NCBI GenBank assembly: GCA_020634435.1
Contig: JACKBS010000015.1
Coordinates: forward strand, 1-64,000
From: Ardenticatenaceae bacterium
GTDB lineage: Bacteria; Chloroflexota; Anaerolineae; Promineifilales; Promineifilaceae
Length of the DNA stretch: 64,000 bases
Direction: 5' to 3'
The position numbers were made by a program, and so were the translations under genes. Below the pieces are notes generated by a model. The model was not told where the DNA came from, searched no databases, and saw nothing but the letters and a program-made list of their open reading frames with translations. This document shows positions 15,318 to 25,300 of this stretch, piece by piece (within the stretch, counting starts at the first letter, position 1; every line of letters begins with the position of its first letter).

Positions 15318-15371
15318 GCAACTGAACCGCTCTCTCCTGAAACCTGGCAAATCCATGTGACATAAGTAGGT

Positions 15372-15400
15372 TTGACTATGAAATTTGCACCATGTATAAT
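15372..15400 (+). promoter_or_regulatory. Sigma-70 type promoter of the DUF4388/GTPase genes
   Basis: TTGACT (15372-15377) and a perfect TATAAT (15395-15400) are 17 bases apart. Transcription would begin near 15407, leaving a leader of about 64 bases before the gene at 15471. It is divergent from the tRNA promoter. Confidence 0.75.
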
Positions 15401-15470
15401 GCTTTGGTCAAACTTTTTACACTTAGCTTACTGGTAAAATTGCCATCAACACTCAGCAGGAAACACGACT

Positions 15471-16304
15471 ATGGCCCTTAAAGGCAACCTGCGCGATTTC
15501 TCAACAACTCAACTACTCAACCTCATTAACCTGGCTAGAAAAACAGGTACCCTCTCCATTCAGACAGAGGCCGAATCGGCCCAAATGTCTTTCCGCGAAG
15601 GTAAACTCATCTACGCCTACATGGGGCATGACAACGGCAACCATCTGGCCCAGATTTTGCAGAACAGCGGCAAGCTCTCACCAGAGCAAGCCCAGGTCAT
15701 TCAATCCCACGCCGAAGGTAAAAGCGATAAAGAAATTGGTCACCTCCTGGTAACCGCCCGACGTGTCACCCAAAACGACATCATTCAAAGCGTGCGCCAA
15801 AGTGTCCTGGATACAGTTTACAAGCTGTTTACCTGGGGTGAAGGCGTCTTCCGATTTGACGCCAACAAACTGCCCAACAGCGGCTACATCACCATTCCGA
15901 TTGATCTGGAAAGCGTGATCATGGAAGGTAGCCGCCGCCTAAAAGAATGGGAAATTCTACAGGAAGAGCTGCCCGATCTGGATGTTGCTCTACGCTTTAC
16001 TGACCGGCCAGATGCCCGCTTGCGCAACATTAACCTGACGGTGGAAGAGTGGCGTGTAGTTTCATTTGTCAATCCGCGCAATTCCATCCGGCAAATTGCC
16101 AAAGCCAATAATTTAAGTGATTTTGAAATTCGCCGCATTGTGTACGGCATGTTGCAGGCTGGCCTGGTTGAATTTGTCAACCAACCAAAACCCGCTCCAG
16201 AGAAGACAGAATCTCCAGCACGACGCAAAACTGCGCCAGAACCGTCCCCCGCTGTTAAACGGTCGGTTGTGGTTCGCCTCATTGATCGCATCCGAGGCTT
16301 ATAG
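15471..16304 (+). CDS. DUF4388 (PatA N-terminal-like) signalling protein, 277 aa
   Basis: The N-terminal 100 residues match DUF4388: LKGNLRDFSTTQLLNLINLARKTGTL at positions 3-28, then a strand-rich half with FREGKLIYAYMG. Similar domains occur in PatA of heterocyst cyanobacteria and in many myxobacterial and Chloroflexota regulators, often beside MglA-type GTPases. A second helical region (about 190-240, RQIAKANNLSDFEIRRIVYGML) looks like a winged-helix module. The tail is Pro/Lys-rich and basic. The next gene is a small GTPase, so this protein may be its effector or regulator. No catalytic motif is seen. Confidence 0.75.
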   Translation: MALKGNLRDFSTTQLLNLINLARKTGTLSIQTEAESAQMSFREGKLIYAYMGHDNGNHLAQILQNSGKLSPEQAQVIQSHAEGKSDKEIGHLLVTARRVTQNDIIQSVRQSVLDTVYKLFTWGEGVFRFDANKLPNSGYITIPIDLESVIMEGSRRLKEWEILQEELPDLDVALRFTDRPDARLRNINLTVEEWRVVSFVNPRNSIRQIAKANNLSDFEIRRIVYGMLQAGLVEFVNQPKPAPEKTESPARRKTAPEPSPAVKRSVVVRLIDRIRGL

Positions 16305-16313
16305 ATGAAGGAA

Positions 16314-16329
16314 ACGGCCGTACGGCCGT
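16314..16329. repeat. Two ACGGCCGT octamers back to back
   Basis: Two exact copies of the window-wide palindrome abut without a spacer, immediately after the DUF4388 gene. This is the only direct tandem I found; it could form a small cruciform or mark recent duplication of the motif. Confidence 0.9.
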
Positions 16330-16429
16330 CTTTTCCCCAACACTGTGCTGCAAATATTCTTTCGGAGCCGCAAACAACCAGAAAGTAATAATTCTCAAAA
16401 CCATCGCTCAATCAAGAAGGTAGTACTTT

Positions 16430-16978
16430 ATGCAAGCTGTCAAAATGGTAATCACTGGCCCATTTTCCGCCGGGAAAACCCAATTTATTGGGTCTGTTAG
16501 TGAAATTGACGTTGTTTCCACCGAACGGAGAATTTCCAGTTCAGCAGAGCAAGTCAAAGAAAGCACCACCGTGGCAATGGACTTCGGCCGTATTACCGTG
16601 GGTGATGATCTGGTTCTATATTTGTTCGGTACGCCGGGACAGCGCCGTTTTGACTTCATGTGGGACATCTTATCCCAAGGTATGCTGGGTTTTGTGGTCA
16701 TGGTAGATAGCACCAAACCCGAAACGTTCCGCGAAGCAAAACGCATTCTGGAAACCTTCGAAAGTTATGCGTCCACACCTTACGTGGTTGCCGCAAACAA
16801 GCAGGATATGGAAGATGCTTGGGAACCGGAGGACCTACGGATTATTTTGCGGCTTAAACCTGAAGTGAAAATACTGCCTTGTGTAGCCACCGATAAGGAA
16901 AGCGTTAAGAATGCCCTGTTAGAGTTGCTCTATTCAATTTTAGACCAATTGGATCAAGATAGCGGCGATAATAACTGA
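16430..16978 (+). CDS. MglA/Ras-like small GTPase, 182 aa
   Basis: A soluble GTP-binding protein of the bacterial Ras-like group. The P-loop is GPFSAGKT (residues 10-17), the switch II region is FGTPGQRRFDFMW (about 66-78), and the base-specificity motif NKQD lies near 123-126. It is followed by a weakly conserved CVATD loop. Such GTPases partner with roadblock or DUF4388 proteins to control polarity or signalling. The adjacent DUF4388 gene supports that here; no roadblock gene is in view. ATG at 16430 has an AAGAAGG box. Confidence 0.85.
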   Translation: MQAVKMVITGPFSAGKTQFIGSVSEIDVVSTERRISSSAEQVKESTTVAMDFGRITVGDDLVLYLFGTPGQRRFDFMWDILSQGMLGFVVMVDSTKPETFREAKRILETFESYASTPYVVAANKQDMEDAWEPEDLRIILRLKPEVKILPCVATDKESVKNALLELLYSILDQLDQDSGDNN

Positions 16979-17303
16979 TTAACGTGGCCTTTACACCTCC
17001 TTTACCCGCTTTTCACAGTGTTCGTAAGCACTAAATGCTACTATTCTAGGTGTGCATCTGTCCACGAAATCATGCCGTTCCAGCGCACCGTTTCCAGAAT
17101 AGAAGGTTCGCTGAACACTAGCTTCTTTTTCCAGACATCGCATACGCAGCAATTTACAAGTTAACGGGTAATCATTTGTCGTTTATCATTCAAGAAGATG
17201 AACCATGCGTTGGCAGGTTTAAGGACATGAAGTGAATTAAACGGCCGTTGTCAAAATTACCCACCGCTCTACAGACAACATACACGGGGTAATTGAGGTA
17301 AGC
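16979..17303. other. Intergenic gap without recognised gene
   Basis: These 325 bases hold one ACGGCCGT copy near 17239 and no convincing coding region. A weak TTGTCA...TACAGA pair near 17248-17275 could be a promoter for the hydrolase gene but falls short of consensus. I see no hairpin with a U tract. Confidence 0.5.
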
Positions 17304-18131
17304 GTGAGTTCTATTGTCACCGAACAAGGGATTCTCCATTACGAATCAATAGGACGGGGCCAGCCAATCATTTTATTACATGGTTGGATAAATTCTTGGG
17401 ATGTTTGGCGCGAGATGATGATCAATTTGGCCAACACCAAGAGGTACCGCGTTTACGCGCTTGATTTTTGGGGTTTTGGGGATTCCGCTAAAGCAACACA
17501 AGTTCAAACAACCACATTCCAAATCGACAGCTACGTTGAGATGGTAAACCAGTTCATGGATGCATTAGGCATCCAGAAAGCGCCCATTTTTGGTCATTCC
17601 ATGGGTGGTACGGTCGCCTTACAAATGTCTTTTTCGCATCCAGAGCGTGTGGAAAAGGTGGCTCTGGTTGGTTCACCAGTTACGGGGCGATCGCTCCATC
17701 CATTTTTGCAGCTGGCTGGTTATGGCTCAATTGCCAAGCTAGTCTGGCGCTACCCAATCATGTTACATTCCATCATGCGCATTTTGCTGGCAAAAGATTC
17801 CAAAAAAGTGCGCACGATGATCTTTAGAGACGTACAGCGCACCACCATTGAATCGTTTTTCCGCAGCATCGGCGATTTACGCGACACCGATTTACGCAAC
17901 ATGTTGCCCACCCTCGACATCCCAACCCTGGGAATTTACGGAGCCAAAGACAAGATTGTTTCCCCGGTCAACGCAGATTTGCTAAAAAATGGTGTCCGCT
18001 CCGTCGAAATTATGCTGATGGACCAATCTCGCCACTTTCCCATGACCGACGAGCCGGAACGCTTTTTGCAAGCGGTTCATAGTTTTCTAGGCAACCAAAA
18101 CCATTCAAGCGCAAACGGCCAGGTAGTTTAG
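17304..18131 (+). CDS. Alpha/beta hydrolase, intact catalytic triad, 275 aa
   Basis: An alpha/beta-hydrolase fold enzyme. The oxyanion strand is ILLHGWINSWDVW, the nucleophile elbow is GHSMGG with Ser99, the acid is in YGAKDKIV, and the His is in DQSRHFPM. It starts with GTG after GAGG. The closest relatives by motif are esterases and epoxide-hydrolase-like proteins; the substrate is unknown. A diverged paralogue without the Ser lies at 26420, at the other end of the same array. Its stop is three bases from the V4R gene, so they are co-transcribed, which suggests a hydrophobic substrate. Confidence 0.85.
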   Translation: MSSIVTEQGILHYESIGRGQPIILLHGWINSWDVWREMMINLANTKRYRVYALDFWGFGDSAKATQVQTTTFQIDSYVEMVNQFMDALGIQKAPIFGHSMGGTVALQMSFSHPERVEKVALVGSPVTGRSLHPFLQLAGYGSIAKLVWRYPIMLHSIMRILLAKDSKKVRTMIFRDVQRTTIESFFRSIGDLRDTDLRNMLPTLDIPTLGIYGAKDKIVSPVNADLLKNGVRSVEIMLMDQSRHFPMTDEPERFLQAVHSFLGNQNHSSANGQVV

Positions 18132-18133
18132 GC

Positions 18134-18772
18134 ATGAGTCAGATATCCGCTGAGAAGGTTGAATATTATTATCCCAATAAAATGGGACGAATCGTTCTGG
18201 TAGCCATGGAAGAAATCATGGGCCACCATGGTGTGAACGCGGTCCTCAACCTCGCCAAGCTCTCACATCTGGTCAATAATTATCCACCCAACAATTTGCA
18301 ACTCGGCTTTACGTTTTCTGAGTTTAGCGCCATTCAGCAAACCTTGGATGATATGTATGGTGAACGGGGCGGTCGTGGGTTAGCATTGCGTGCAGGTCGT
18401 GAGACTTGGAAGTATGCGCTCAAAGAGTTTATGCCGGTCTTGGGCATTACCGACCTGGCGATGCGTATGCTGCCGTTGGGCATCAAGATCAAAATTGGTC
18501 TAGATGTTTTTGCTGAAACTTTCAACAAATTCAGCGACCAGCGGGTGCGGCTAGGCGAAGACGAAGAAAGTTATTTGTGGATTATTGAGCGATGTCCAAT
18601 TTGCTGGCAGCGAACTTCCGATACGCCATGCTGCCATCTAGCCATTGGCCTGTTAGAACAGGCGCTAGATTGGGTCAGCCGAGGGCGTCGTTTTAAGGTA
18701 GAACAAATTAGCTGTATTGCAACGGGCGACGAGACATGTACGATTGCCATTGCTAAACAACCGCTTGTTTAG
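18134..18772 (+). CDS. V4R-domain (predicted hydrocarbon-binding) protein, 212 aa
   Basis: The C-terminal half has the V4R pattern: ERCPICWQR, then TPCCHLAIGLLEQAL, then KVEQISCIATGDETCTIAI, giving conserved Cys at three sites. V4R domains bind small hydrophobic molecules and occur in BchJ-like and XylR-type proteins; the family is described as predicted hydrocarbon-binding. The N-terminal half (residues 1-90) is helical and typical of the stand-alone type. Placed between an alpha/beta hydrolase and genes for a beta-helix protein and an acyl-ACP reductase homologue, it may sense or carry a lipid-derived ligand. That role is an inference. Confidence 0.75.
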   Translation: MSQISAEKVEYYYPNKMGRIVLVAMEEIMGHHGVNAVLNLAKLSHLVNNYPPNNLQLGFTFSEFSAIQQTLDDMYGERGGRGLALRAGRETWKYALKEFMPVLGITDLAMRMLPLGIKIKIGLDVFAETFNKFSDQRVRLGEDEESYLWIIERCPICWQRTSDTPCCHLAIGLLEQALDWVSRGRRFKVEQISCIATGDETCTIAIAKQPLV

Positions 18773-18846
18773 CTGTTATTTACGGCCGTTTAAGCAACAA
18801 AGCAAGTCTCAATAGCCAAACTCGTTACGATTAAAGAAGTAGTTTT

Positions 18847-20133
18847 ATGCGACGTATAATCATCAATGAGCCAACTTTTATTGCTCCGTTTAACGAAACG
18901 GCCCGCGATCTGCGGGTACAGAATAAACCGCTGTGGCTGTGGCAGCGCGACTTGCTGGTAAAACACGCCGTTGAGGAACGTGAATATCCAGACTGGGAAG
19001 TGGCGCGCCTGCTCGAAACTGAAGAAGTTGAGAGTCTGGTTCATCGTGACAACCTGTTTTTCAACCAGATGCTGATCGATGAATTCATTCAAAAAGCGCG
19101 GGCCAATAAACGTCCGGCCCGGCTGGCATTTCATAAGGATGACCCCGCAATTGCCAAGCATGTACGGCCGTTAACCCACTCCTTCTTTAAGCAGGGCGAT
19201 TTGCTGCTGACAGATATGTGGTATCTGCCCAAAGGTGTGGCGCAGAGCCTACAAGCTGAACCGCTGGTCATTGACACTGAATCTCGCGAACGCGGCTACT
19301 ACCACATCCCGCCCTACATGGCTACCGAATTTGGCGATCTGGTCTACCAACTGCCTAAAAAAGTATTTGTGCTGGTAGAAAACTGGGTTCACCTTTTCAT
19401 TGCCGATATTTTGCTTGGCGTTTTTACCCAGGGTGCCAACGTAGAAGATCACGTAGCCAGCTCCTGGCAGTACAAGCTAAAAATCATGGCCCGCTCGGTG
19501 CTGGAGCAGAAGCGGTTCCTGTCTAGCTCGGAGCTGGTAAAGGTGGGGCGGAATGTTCATATTGACCCAACGGCCGTTATCCATGGCTACACGGTCATCG
19601 GCGATAACGTTACGATTGGGGCTGGCGCGGTTATCGACAACTGCATCATCGGCAGCAATGTAACTGTCTCCCAAGGCTGCCAATTGCTGCTCAGCGTAGT
19701 GAGTGATGGCTGCTTTTTACCCTTCCGGGCGGCCCTGTTCATGACCACCTTGATGGAAAACACCTCGGTGGCCCAAAACACCTGCTTACAGCTGTGTGTA
19801 GTAGGCCGCGACTCCTTCATTGGCGCAGGCAACACCTTCACCGATTTCAATATTTTGGGTGGCCCGCTCAAAACCATGAACCACCTAAACCACCTGGAAG
19901 CCACCAATTTGCTTATTTTGGGCGGCTGCGTTGGCCATCACTGCCGGATCGGCTCTGGCGCAGTCATTTACGCGGCCCGCACGATTGAGTCCGACGTAGT
20001 TTTGCTGGCATCCGACGATCGGAAGTTCATCACCAAGAATGTCACCTTCGAGCAAAGCGATCACCATGCGCATAAAGATCGGTACTCTTACCCCCGGCTT
20101 TATCCTCGAAAAGGCGAACTGGTCACTTACTAA
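18847..20133 (+). CDS. Left-handed beta-helix (hexapeptide repeat) protein, 428 aa
   Basis: Residues about 235-400 contain hexapeptide repeats of the LbetaH fold: VHIDPTAVIHGYTVIGDNV, TIGAGAVIDNCIIGSNV and later HCRIGSGAVIYAARTI. The first 230 residues are not a nucleotidyltransferase domain as in GlmU and I do not recognise them. The arrangement could be an acyl- or acetyl-transferase or a structural/sorting protein. The coil is interrupted by longer loops, e.g. around FRAALFMTTLME. The gene lies 75 bases after the V4R gene and 90 before the reductase homologue. Enzymatic function remains open. Confidence 0.65.
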   Translation: MRRIIINEPTFIAPFNETARDLRVQNKPLWLWQRDLLVKHAVEEREYPDWEVARLLETEEVESLVHRDNLFFNQMLIDEFIQKARANKRPARLAFHKDDPAIAKHVRPLTHSFFKQGDLLLTDMWYLPKGVAQSLQAEPLVIDTESRERGYYHIPPYMATEFGDLVYQLPKKVFVLVENWVHLFIADILLGVFTQGANVEDHVASSWQYKLKIMARSVLEQKRFLSSSELVKVGRNVHIDPTAVIHGYTVIGDNVTIGAGAVIDNCIIGSNVTVSQGCQLLLSVVSDGCFLPFRAALFMTTLMENTSVAQNTCLQLCVVGRDSFIGAGNTFTDFNILGGPLKTMNHLNHLEATNLLILGGCVGHHCRIGSGAVIYAARTIESDVVLLASDDRKFITKNVTFEQSDHHAHKDRYSYPRLYPRKGELVTY

Positions 20134-20224
20134 CATCTTTTTCACGCCAAAACGATAGAAAGCGGGTATGTAAGGGACCGAAATACCATTTAAAGGGTCA
20201 TTTATCCTCATTACACTCAGTTTT

Positions 20225-21373
20225 ATGATGCAGGATTCTTTTGCTTTTATCATTCATCCGCTTAACCCCAAGCGCGACGTCAGCCGCAAGTATCCTGCGT
20301 TGGGAAAATTGCCTGCCTGGCTGATCGAATTTCTTTCCATTTTTTATCCCCCGGTTTTTATTTCTGAGATTGAAGGCATACAGTCGGCGGAAAACGGCCG
20401 TTTCCTAAAAGGCTGGTTTATCGCTTGCCCACTCACCCCAAATATGATGATGCGCCTGCCTAAGTGGCTGGTCTACCGCAAAATTGTGCAGACGGGTCGC
20501 CTGGCTGAAAAGCTTGGCGCGCGCGTTTTAGGCTTAGGAGCATTCACCTCAGTGGTTGGTGATGGCGGTTTGACCATTGCCAAACAACTAAAGATTCCCG
20601 TAACCACGGGCGATAGCTACACGGTAGCTCAGGCAGTACACGCTATTGAAGAAGCGGCCGTTTTGTTGGAAAAACCGTTGGCGACAGCAACCGTAGCCGT
20701 TGTCGGCGCGACTGGGGCAATCGGTTCGATTTGTGCTCAGCTTATAGCGCCACAGTGCAACCAGATGCTGTTGATTGGCCGCCGCACCGAGAAGCTGCAA
20801 GAAGTCGCAACGGGCGTTCGCCAGCAAGGCGCACGGCAGGTAACTGTTTCGGCCAACATGGCCGACCTGGAACAGGCTGACTTTATCATCACCGTGACCA
20901 GTGCCGTTGAAGCGATCATCGAACCGCATCATTTGCGGCCTGGCGCAGTGGTTTGTGACGTTTCGCGGCCGCGTGACGTCTCTAAACAGGTGGCCGAAGA
21001 ACGGCCTGATGTTCTGGTGATTGAAGGTGGCATGGTAGAAGTACCTGGGCCGGTAAACTTCAACTTTGACTTTGGATTTCCGCCTAAAATGGCCTATGCC
21101 TGTATGGCAGAGACAATGGCATTGGCTTTAGACGGAAATTACGTCTCTTTCACGCTGGGAAAAGACATAAAATTGTCGCAAGTACAGACAATTGATACAA
21201 TCGCCAGACGGCACGGTTTTAAGCTTGGCGGCTTCAGAAGTTTCGAACGCGCCGTCACAAGCACACAAATAGCGGTTGTCAAAGCTGCCCACAAATCAGA
21301 CAACAACGCTGTTAATTCCGTTCCGTTTTTGAATCCAAAAACCAATTCATTTGTGGACTCTGTAAAAATTTGA
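20225..21373 (+). CDS. Acyl-ACP/acyl-CoA reductase (cyanobacterial AAR-like), 382 aa
   Basis: It resembles the long-chain acyl-ACP reductase that makes fatty aldehydes in cyanobacteria. There is an N-terminal domain with LGLGAFTSVVGDGGLTIA, a Rossmann nucleotide loop VVGATGAIGSICAQL near residue 158, and the segment YACMAETMALAL, which contains the Cys that forms the acyl thioester in AAR. An aldehyde-deformylating oxygenase, its usual alkane-forming partner, is not in this window. An alternative is a quinate/shikimate-dehydrogenase-like protein of other function, but the Cys-centred motif favours AAR. Neighbouring hydrolase and V4R genes fit handling of fatty acids or aldehydes. A second ATG at 20228 is equally possible. 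Confidence 0.72.
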   Translation: MMQDSFAFIIHPLNPKRDVSRKYPALGKLPAWLIEFLSIFYPPVFISEIEGIQSAENGRFLKGWFIACPLTPNMMMRLPKWLVYRKIVQTGRLAEKLGARVLGLGAFTSVVGDGGLTIAKQLKIPVTTGDSYTVAQAVHAIEEAAVLLEKPLATATVAVVGATGAIGSICAQLIAPQCNQMLLIGRRTEKLQEVATGVRQQGARQVTVSANMADLEQADFIITVTSAVEAIIEPHHLRPGAVVCDVSRPRDVSKQVAEERPDVLVIEGGMVEVPGPVNFNFDFGFPPKMAYACMAETMALALDGNYVSFTLGKDIKLSQVQTIDTIARRHGFKLGGFRSFERAVTSTQIAVVKAAHKSDNNAVNSVPFLNPKTNSFVDSVKI

Positions 21374-21392
21374 TCTGCCAAGGAACAAGCTC

Positions 21393-22283
21393 ATGAGCAA
21401 CGGCCGTATATTAATAGTTGAAGACGATTTTGATATTTCCAACATGTTACGCATCTTCTTCACCGGGCAAGGGTACCATGTTGATGTCGCTGCACGGGGA
21501 AGCGAAGCGCTGGAGCTATGTCGCAAAAAGCTGCCCGACCTCATCGTCTTAGACATCATGCTGCCAGACATGAACGGGTATGAAGTGTGCAAAGTGATGC
21601 GTACCACCACGCGCACCAGCCATATCCCCATCATTTTCCTTACACAGAAAGATGAACGCAGCGACCGCATTGCGGGGTTGGAGCTGGGAGCCGACGATTA
21701 CATTACCAAGCCGTTTGATATTGAAGAACTCAAACTGCGCGTGCGTACCGCCATTAACACCTACAAACGCCACAACATGACCGATCCCATCACGGGTTTG
21801 CCCAGCAGCCGCCTGATCGAAGATCAGCTGCGCCAGCTCATGCGCAGCAGCAACTGGACCTACTTGCAAATTGGTATTGATCATATCGAGCCCTTTAGCG
21901 ATGAGTATGGGTTCCTGGCCCGTGACGAGGTATTGCGATTCACCACCCTGCTGCTCAATGAAGTTGATGATATGTTAGGCACGTTGGATGACTTTGTAGG
22001 GCACGCCACCAGCAACACCTTTGTGCTGGTCACCATGGCCGATAAAGTTTCAGCGATGGTGGAAGAACTACGACAGCAGTTTGATGAAGGTATTCTGTCC
22101 CATTACAGCTTTATTGACCGCGAACAGGGCGGCATTATGCAACCCGATGGCAATCTGGTACCGCTGATGAAGCTCTCGATTGGAATTGTCTCAGACAAAA
22201 CGCAGCGTTTTTCTGACATTCGCGAGATTACAGAAACGGCCGCTGAACTGCGGCGGATGGATAGAGATAAACAAGCTCAATAG
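21393..22283 (+). CDS. Response regulator with degenerate GGDEF-like domain, 296 aa
   Basis: The receiver domain (residues 5-118) has ILIVEDD, phospho-Asp in LIVLDIMLPDMNG (about residue 54), a Thr in IIFLTQKDE and Lys in YITKPFD. The C-terminal half (about 130-290) has the fold pattern of a diguanylate cyclase (MTDPITGLPSSRLIEDQL) but the GG(D/E)EF loop reads HATSNTF, so it cannot make c-di-GMP and may only bind or signal by dimerisation. It lies directly before the large histidine kinase, its probable partner. ATG at 21393 follows AAGGA. Confidence 0.82.
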   Translation: MSNGRILIVEDDFDISNMLRIFFTGQGYHVDVAARGSEALELCRKKLPDLIVLDIMLPDMNGYEVCKVMRTTTRTSHIPIIFLTQKDERSDRIAGLELGADDYITKPFDIEELKLRVRTAINTYKRHNMTDPITGLPSSRLIEDQLRQLMRSSNWTYLQIGIDHIEPFSDEYGFLARDEVLRFTTLLLNEVDDMLGTLDDFVGHATSNTFVLVTMADKVSAMVEELRQQFDEGILSHYSFIDREQGGIMQPDGNLVPLMKLSIGIVSDKTQRFSDIREITETAAELRRMDRDKQAQ

Positions 22284-22355
22284 AAAACCTTTGCACTCTT
22301 AGAATGGCTGCCCATTTCAGGGGGCCGCATCTGGCAATCGTGTAATGTAGCGGAA

Positions 22356-25300
22356 GTGACAGCTGAGGTTCAAACACGAACGATGGAAAAAGAATTAACC
22401 TCGGCTATGATTTGGAGTTTGTTTGATAGCCTTCATGAAGGCGTTCTCATAGCTGAGACCGATGGCACGATTCTATACCTGAATGACACCGCAGGTGATT
22501 TGCTAAATCTAGCACCTGAGGCTGTTTCATTGCAGGCTGCCGCCAAATTTTTCACCCCCCCGCATAGCTGGAAAGATTGCCTGAATCCGCCGTTTGCAAC
22601 GACTATTTTGCTGGAAAACGGCCGTTCCCTCACCCTCCGCAGCCGCCTCATCGAGATTAACCAAACAAGCTTTATCCAACTTATCGTTGCGCCGCAGCAA
22701 GTCGTGGCTGATCCAGACAATTCAGCGCAGGCGTTGCAGCAGTTATCTACGCTTACCAGCGTCAGCAATGAAACGGACCTGCAAGCACAGCTCACCTTGT
22801 TGGTTGATGGTCTGCAAAAAACAGGTTGGAACCGGGTCGTGCTCAGCCTACGCGATGAAGCATTTAACCCAACGATGATGATTACCGCGGGGATCACGCC
22901 AGCCGAAGAATCGTTTCTACGCAATAATGCTATTCCGGCCCAGGCATGGCTGGCCCTATTTGAAGATAAATCCCTGGAACTATACCGGCAGGGCGGCTGC
23001 TATTTTGTACCGGGTAATAGCGACTGGGCCCAGCAGCATTTAGGCATGGTGCTGCCCGACTACACGGCCGTTCGCCAAAACGGCGACACCTGGCACCCCA
23101 ACGACTTGCTGTGCATCCCGCTGTACAACCAACAGCAGCAACGCATTGGCCTCATTGGGCTGGATCAGCCGGTAAACGGCCGTCGTCCCACAACCGTTAT
23201 GCTGCAAACCATTGAGCTGTATGCTCAGTTTGCCGCCTCTGTCATTGAGAAAGCCCAGCTTTTCCAACAAACGGCACGCCGCAATCGTGAGTTTGAAGTG
23301 CTGCTCAACAGCAGTACCGCCCTTTCCAGCACGCTGGAACGAGAATCTATTTTGCACACCTTGGCCACCCAGGCCATGAAAGTGGTAGATGCCTTAAGCT
23401 GCGTGGTTTACCAGTGGCTGCCCGGCGAGAATGAACTGCTCATTTTGAAATCTGTCGGCTTAACGGCCGTTTCTGCCCCTGGTACCCGTCTATCTGTGCC
23501 CGAATCTTCGGTTTTAACGGCCGTACTTCACGGGCAAGAAGCGCAAACGGCGCACATCGACCAGGCAGAAGCCTGGCCATTACCGGTGCCCAAAGCACCC
23601 GCCGAGGAAGATGCTCTAATTGCGGTGCTGGTGCCATTGGTGCTCACTGGCGAAACCTACGGATTTTTGTATCTGGTGCGGGAAAACGGCCGTATTCCCC
23701 AAACCGATCAGCATGAAACCAAGCTGCTGACCACCCTGGCTAACCAGGCCACCACCGCCCTGGAAACCGCCCTCATTTTTGAAGACACCTATGAGCGCGA
23801 GCGTTTCTACGGGGCAATGGGCAACGTCAGCCTGGCCCTAAACTCCAGCCTGGATCGGGAAACGGTGCTCAATCTGGTTTGCAACGAAGGTCGCCGCATT
23901 TTTAACGTGGACGGCGCTTACATCTGGCAGCTTGAAGCAGAACAATTTGTGGGCAGCGCCGCCGCCGGGCATGGAGCCGACAGCTTTGTCGGCTCCACCA
24001 TTCCTACCACCGACCAAACCAGCTTTGTAACCCAGCTAGCCCGCACGGGCGAACCGACCTTCATCAACCAGCTTGCGCAGCAGCAAGAGGTTGAGGTTCG
24101 TCTGCCCCACCCTGAAGCGGTGAAAGCCGTGCTGGGCGTACCCTTGCTGCGCGAAAGCGATCTGACTGGCATTCTGATTTTGGTAGACACGCAAAATCCG
24201 AACCGATTTAGCAATAAAGATATTAGCTGGGCCACCACATTTGGCGTGCAGGTTGCCATTGCTCTGCAAAATGCCAAGCTGTTTGACGAGCTGCGCCAGT
24301 TCAACGAAACACTGGACCATCGCGTAGCCGAACGCACCAAAGCGCTTAACGACGAAAGCAATCGCGTCAAAATTTTGCTGCGCATTACCACCGAACTGTC
24401 GGCCAGCCTAGACCAGGATCGGGTGCTGAACCAGGCGCTGCATCTGGTCAATGGGGTCGTAAACGCCACCGAGGGCGCTATTCTGCTCATCGACAATGAT
24501 TCTGGGGAGTTTATTTTCCGGGCGGCCATTGGCACGGAACGGCCGATTCCCCTACGTGGTATCCCCAGCGGCATGATGCGCAACGAGGGTTTAGCAGGTT
24601 GGATGATTGAGAATCGTTCGGCCGTCATTGTGCATGACGCGCACGAAGACCCGCGCTGGCTGGAACGTGAAACCAGCATGAAGCACCGCTCTGTGCTGGG
24701 CGTGCCGCTGATTTCCAACGAAGAAGTGATTGGCGTGTTGATGATGTTTCACTCTGAGCCCAACGCCTTTACCACGCTTCAACAAGATTTGATGGAGGCG
24801 GCTGCGATTCAGGTAGCCCACGCCATTAACAATGCCAGCCTATACAACCTCATCTTTGATCAGGCAGAGCAGCTCGGCTCTATGCTGCGCACAGAAATCA
24901 TCCAGAAGGCCAATTTGGAGGCGATTCTGGAAAGTATCGCCGACGGCGTAATCGTGGCCGATAGCCGGAACAAGGTGGACATTGCCAATTTGCCCGCCTG
25001 CAACATTCTCGATATTTCCCGCGATCAGTTGCTGGGTAAATCGATCAATGAGTTGCTGGGCCTCTACGGCCACTTTGGTGAGTCCTGGATTCATACCATT
25101 AACGATTGGGCCACCAACGCGGACCGCATTGAGCAGTGGACCTATTTGGCCGATCAGCTGGTCATTGAAGATAAGTTTGTCAGCGTGCATCTGTCGCCGG
25201 TTTTGTCCGACAACCAGTTTTACGGCACCGTCTCTATTTTCCGGGACATCACCAAGGAAGTGGAAGTAGACAAGCTGAAGAGCGAGTTTGTGTCCACCGT

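Noticed and set aside
16979..17303. Possible small gene or RNA in the gap before the hydrolase
   Set aside because: No start with a ribosome-binding site leads to a credible peptide and no strong hairpin or promoter is seen.
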